NCBI GenBank assembly: GCA_002729755.1
Contig: PBYT01000023.1
Coordinates: 2,012 to 11,405, forward strand
DNA from: Flavobacteriaceae bacterium
GTDB taxonomy: Bacteria; Bacteroidota; Bacteroidia; Flavobacteriales; Flavobacteriaceae
DNA: 9,394 bases
Reading direction: 5' to 3'
The notes under the pieces are model-generated. The model did no database searches and was not told the DNA's origin. It saw only the letters and a list, made by a program, of their open reading frames with translations. A program made the position numbers and the translations under genes. Shown here piece by piece: positions 7,645-9,394 of this stretch; positions within the stretch are counted from its first letter, which is position 1; each line of letters opens with the position of its first letter.

Positions 7645-8055
7645 TTTTTTTTCCTAAGTTTAAATATTAAAAATATGATCAATGATATAGCTACTCCAAC
7701 AATATTTCCAGCTAGATCTTTTATTTCAAAACCGCGTTCTGGAATAACAGAATGTAATAATTCTAAAAAAATTGATATAAAAAAAAAGATAAGTAATAAT
7801 TCTTATAAATACTGATTTTTTTGAATAACCAATAAAACCTAATAAAGAAATAATAATAAAAACATAAACGTGATTAGAAGAAACTATAAAATCACTTGTT
7901 AATTGTGGCTGAGTTTTACAATCGTTATAAATAAGGCAACCAAAAATACTTCCTGGATATAGATAAAAAACAATTAAAAGGATATTACTTATATGAAACA
8001 AATACTTTGCAATGCTTACAATTTTCATTCCAACAAACTCACTATTATTATTCAC
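7641..8055 (-). CDS. VanZ-like membrane protein, frameshifted
   Basis: Small integral membrane protein of the VanZ-like family, function generally unknown (VanZ itself gives low-level teicoplanin resistance). The open frame from GTG 8055 ends at 7726 with a nonsense tail. Removing one base from the 9-base run at 7779-7787 gives a 137-residue protein (128 if it starts at ATG 8028-8026) that ends in TGA 7643-7641, exactly overlapping the zeta-subunit ATG. The restored C-terminal part carries the family signature LELLHSVIPERGFEIKDL (97-114) followed by A-G-N-I-V-G, with E98, H101, P105, R107, D113, N117 and G120. About four hydrophobic segments are seen. The fit to both family motif and downstream start supports the restored frame strongly. 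Which of the two starts is used is uncertain. It is divergent from gpmA. Confidence 0.82.
7779..7787 (-). other. Homopolymer frameshift site in VanZ-like gene
   Basis: Nine A on the plus strand (nine T in the coding sense). Eight would read Y-L-F-F-I-S-I-F-L-E-L-L-H, joining the membrane segments to the VanZ signature. Nine leads to a stop at 7728-7726. Confidence 0.8.
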
Positions 8056-8083
8056 TTACATCTCTTATATTAGGATTTATAAT
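8055..8083 (+). promoter_or_regulatory. Candidate sigma-70 promoter for gpmA
   Basis: An exact TATAAT lies at 8078-8083. CTTACA at 8055-8060 (four of six to TTGACA) sits 17 bases upstream, the ideal spacing. Transcription would begin about 8089-8091, at or within a few bases of the gpmA ATG at 8092. No Shine-Dalgarno site is present, so a leaderless or near-leaderless message is likely. The same 36-base gap must also serve the divergent VanZ-like gene. Confidence 0.6.
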
Positions 8084-8091
8084 AAAAACCA

Positions 8092-8805
8092 ATGAGCAAT
8101 CTGATATTAGTAAGGCATGGACAAAGTGAATGGAACTTGGAAAATAGATTTACCGGATGGGTTGATGTTGATCTAGCTCAGAAAGGAAAACTTGAAGCTT
8201 GTAAAGCTGGTGAATTAATAAAAGAAAAAAAAATTAATTTTGATTATTTTTTTACTTCCTACCAAAAAAGAGCAATTAATACTCTAAAATTAATACTTAA
8301 TACTTTAAGAATTAAAGATGCCCATATCATCAAAGCTTGGCAGTTAAACGAAAGACACTATGGTTCTCTAACAGGATTAAACAAAGATGAAATGAAAAAG
8401 AAATTGGGTGAAAAGAAAGTACATGAATTTAGAAGATCTTGGGATGTTCCTCCAGATCCATTAAATAAAAATAACCCCTATCATCCAGTAAATATAGAAG
8501 CCTATAAAGATATACCATTAGAAAATATACCTGACACGGAATCGTTAAAGGATACTTATGAAAGAGTATTGCCTTATTTTACAAAAGAAATTCAAAGCAA
8601 ATTAATAAATAAAAATATACTTATATCTGCGCATGGCAATTCTTTAAGGGCTATATGTAAATTCTTATTCAATCTAAGTGATGATAAAATACCCAAATTA
8701 GAAATTCCCACAGGAAATCCCTTATTTATAAGTTTGGATAATAATAGAATTATAAAATGTTATTATTTAGACAATGAAAGAACAAAAGACTTAATAGCCT
8801 TTTAG
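8092..8805 (+). CDS. gpmA: 2,3-bisphosphoglycerate-dependent phosphoglycerate mutase
   Basis: Interconverts 3- and 2-phosphoglycerate in glycolysis and gluconeogenesis in the cytoplasm. It has 237 residues, near the family norm of about 230-250. The phosphohistidine motif V-R-H-G-Q-S-E-W-N is at 7-15, with H9 the phosphorylated residue. R60 follows in SYQKRAINT, then ERHYGSLTGLNK (87-98) with acid E87, RRSWDVPPDPL (114-124), and SAHGNSLRA (179-187) with the second catalytic histidine H181. All expected active-site residues are present. The insert between R114 and H181 marks the dPGM type rather than small histidine-phosphatase relatives such as CobC. The 9-base A run at 8225-8233 is in frame. 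The stop TAG at 8803-8805 directly abuts the convergent nuclease stop. Confidence 0.97.
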   Translation: MSNLILVRHGQSEWNLENRFTGWVDVDLAQKGKLEACKAGELIKEKKINFDYFFTSYQKRAINTLKLILNTLRIKDAHIIKAWQLNERHYGSLTGLNKDEMKKKLGEKKVHEFRRSWDVPPDPLNKNNPYHPVNIEAYKDIPLENIPDTESLKDTYERVLPYFTKEIQSKLINKNILISAHGNSLRAICKFLFNLSDDKIPKLEIPTGNPLFISLDNNRIIKCYYLDNERTKDLIAF

Positions 8806-9394
8806 TTATTGATTATAAAATTGTTCAACTCTTTCTAAGAATTTATTTTGAAATTCAATTAATTGATTTCCCTCGATTATAAATTCTTGAAATAAATAAT
8901 CCACAGTACAAAGTAATATAACGCCTTGAGTGATTCTTGAATTATAAACTGTATTATGTGCTAAGGAGTAAGCTCCAAGTTGTAAAAAATAATCTTCAAT
9001 ATACTCTTCTTTTGCAGCTTTATTTTTTTGTTTAAAATCTAATATGCTTTCACGATTATTATAAATTCCTGCGCAGTCACAGGTTCCTGCATATTTTCCA
9101 GGGTAATATAAAGTTGACTCAGCACCCCACACCTCGGAAAGGTTTTTTTTAAGGCCATTGTCAATAATTTCTTCGGCCATTTTTTTTGCCTTGTTATCTT
9201 CCTCAATTAATTCGAGATTAAATTTATTTAAAAGAAAGCTTTCAAGATACGTGTGCATGGAAGTTCCTCTACGGCTTGCATCATTCTTAATTCTTTCAGA
9301 TTCTTTATGACCTAATCTTTTTTTCCAGGCAGCTAATGCTGCTTTATCTTTTTCACTTTTGGTGGCCGATAATATTGTTGTTACACTAGGTAAG
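8806..9394 (-). CDS. RecB/MGME1-like PD-(D/E)XK exonuclease, 5' end outside window
   Basis: DNA nuclease of the PD-(D/E)XK superfamily, closest in layout to small RecB-type exonucleases such as mitochondrial MGME1 and phage relatives. The Met at 9258 begins a 150-residue stretch, but the frame stays open to the window edge, and the 45 residues before it are clearly conserved: LPSVTTILSATKS, then AAWKKRLG and ASRRGTSMH. So the start lies beyond 9394 and 195 residues are visible. Numbering from the edge, the motifs are H47 and E51 in RGTSMHTYLE, D106 in AGTCDCAG, the D-F-K core (D119, K121) in SILDFKQK, and QLGAY (138-142). These are the metal-binding and catalytic positions of the fold. Cellular role (repair, recombination or phage origin) cannot be told; no other phage gene is visible. 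TAA 8808-8806 abuts the gpmA stop. Confidence 0.85.
   Translation of the reverse strand, partial: LPSVTTILSATKSEKDKAALAAWKKRLGHKESERIKNDASRRGTSMHTYLESFLLNKFNLELIEEDNKAKKMAEEIIDNGLKKNLSEVWGAESTLYYPGKYAGTCDCAGIYNNRESILDFKQKNKAAKEEYIEDYFLQLGAYSLAHNTVYNSRITQGVILLCTVDYLFQEFIIEGNQLIEFQNKFLERVEQFYNQ

Noticed and set aside
7579..7815. Plus-strand open frame across the zeta-subunit start and VanZ-like 3' end
   Set aside because: Antisense to two genes with good family motifs; no ribosome site or recognisable domain.
8798..8815. Weak inverted repeat around the gpmA stop (AATAG ... TTATT)
   Set aside because: Only about five A/T-rich pairs including a G-T wobble and no clean T tract; not a credible terminator.

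Overview
The window is AT-rich bacterial chromosome (very low GC by eye) with almost no intergenic space. It holds eleven genes, including one truncated at each edge. The clearest taxonomic marker is the gene at 7336-7644, which encodes the F1-ATPase inhibitory zeta subunit (DUF1476), a family typical of Alphaproteobacteria. Together with the low GC, 1-4 nt gene overlaps, few Shine-Dalgarno sites and abutting convergent genes, this suggests a streamlined marine alphaproteobacterium of the SAR11/Pelagibacterales type. That placement is inference.

Layout. (1) 1-1436, minus strand: an EamA/DMT-family permease, translationally coupled by an ATGA overlap to an AlkA-type DNA glycosylase that runs off the left edge. 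(2) 1480-6733, plus strand: a tight four-gene operon of msrA (methionine sulfoxide reductase), a 3-mercaptopyruvate sulfurtransferase, a short periplasmic adaptor and a full-length RND efflux permease. (3) 8055-6730, minus strand: a VanZ-like membrane protein, the ATPase zeta inhibitor and a lipoprotein with an SLT-type lytic transglycosylase domain. (4) 8092-8805, plus strand: gpmA, 2,3-bisphosphoglycerate-dependent phosphoglycerate mutase. (5) 8806-9394, minus strand: a RecB/MGME1-like PD-(D/E)XK nuclease whose N-terminus lies beyond the right edge.

Two things stand out. First, three genes (the AlkA glycosylase, the sulfurtransferase and the VanZ-like protein) are each broken by one extra base inside a long A/T homopolymer (9, 12 and 9 bases). 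In each case removing one base restores a complete, family-typical protein. Other runs of 9-10 bases in neighbouring genes are in frame. This is either assembly/sequencing error, recent inactivation, or genes read through by polymerase slippage; sequence alone cannot decide. Second, the RND adaptor joins its two lipoyl half-motifs directly and has no alpha-helical hairpin, the part that normally meets a TolC-type outer-membrane channel. No such channel is encoded here.

I see no tRNA, rRNA, CRISPR, insertion sequence, riboswitch or convincing intrinsic terminator, and no gene-free stretch longer than about 45 bases. I found no clearly new multi-gene system; the hairpin-less efflux operon is the best candidate for closer study.
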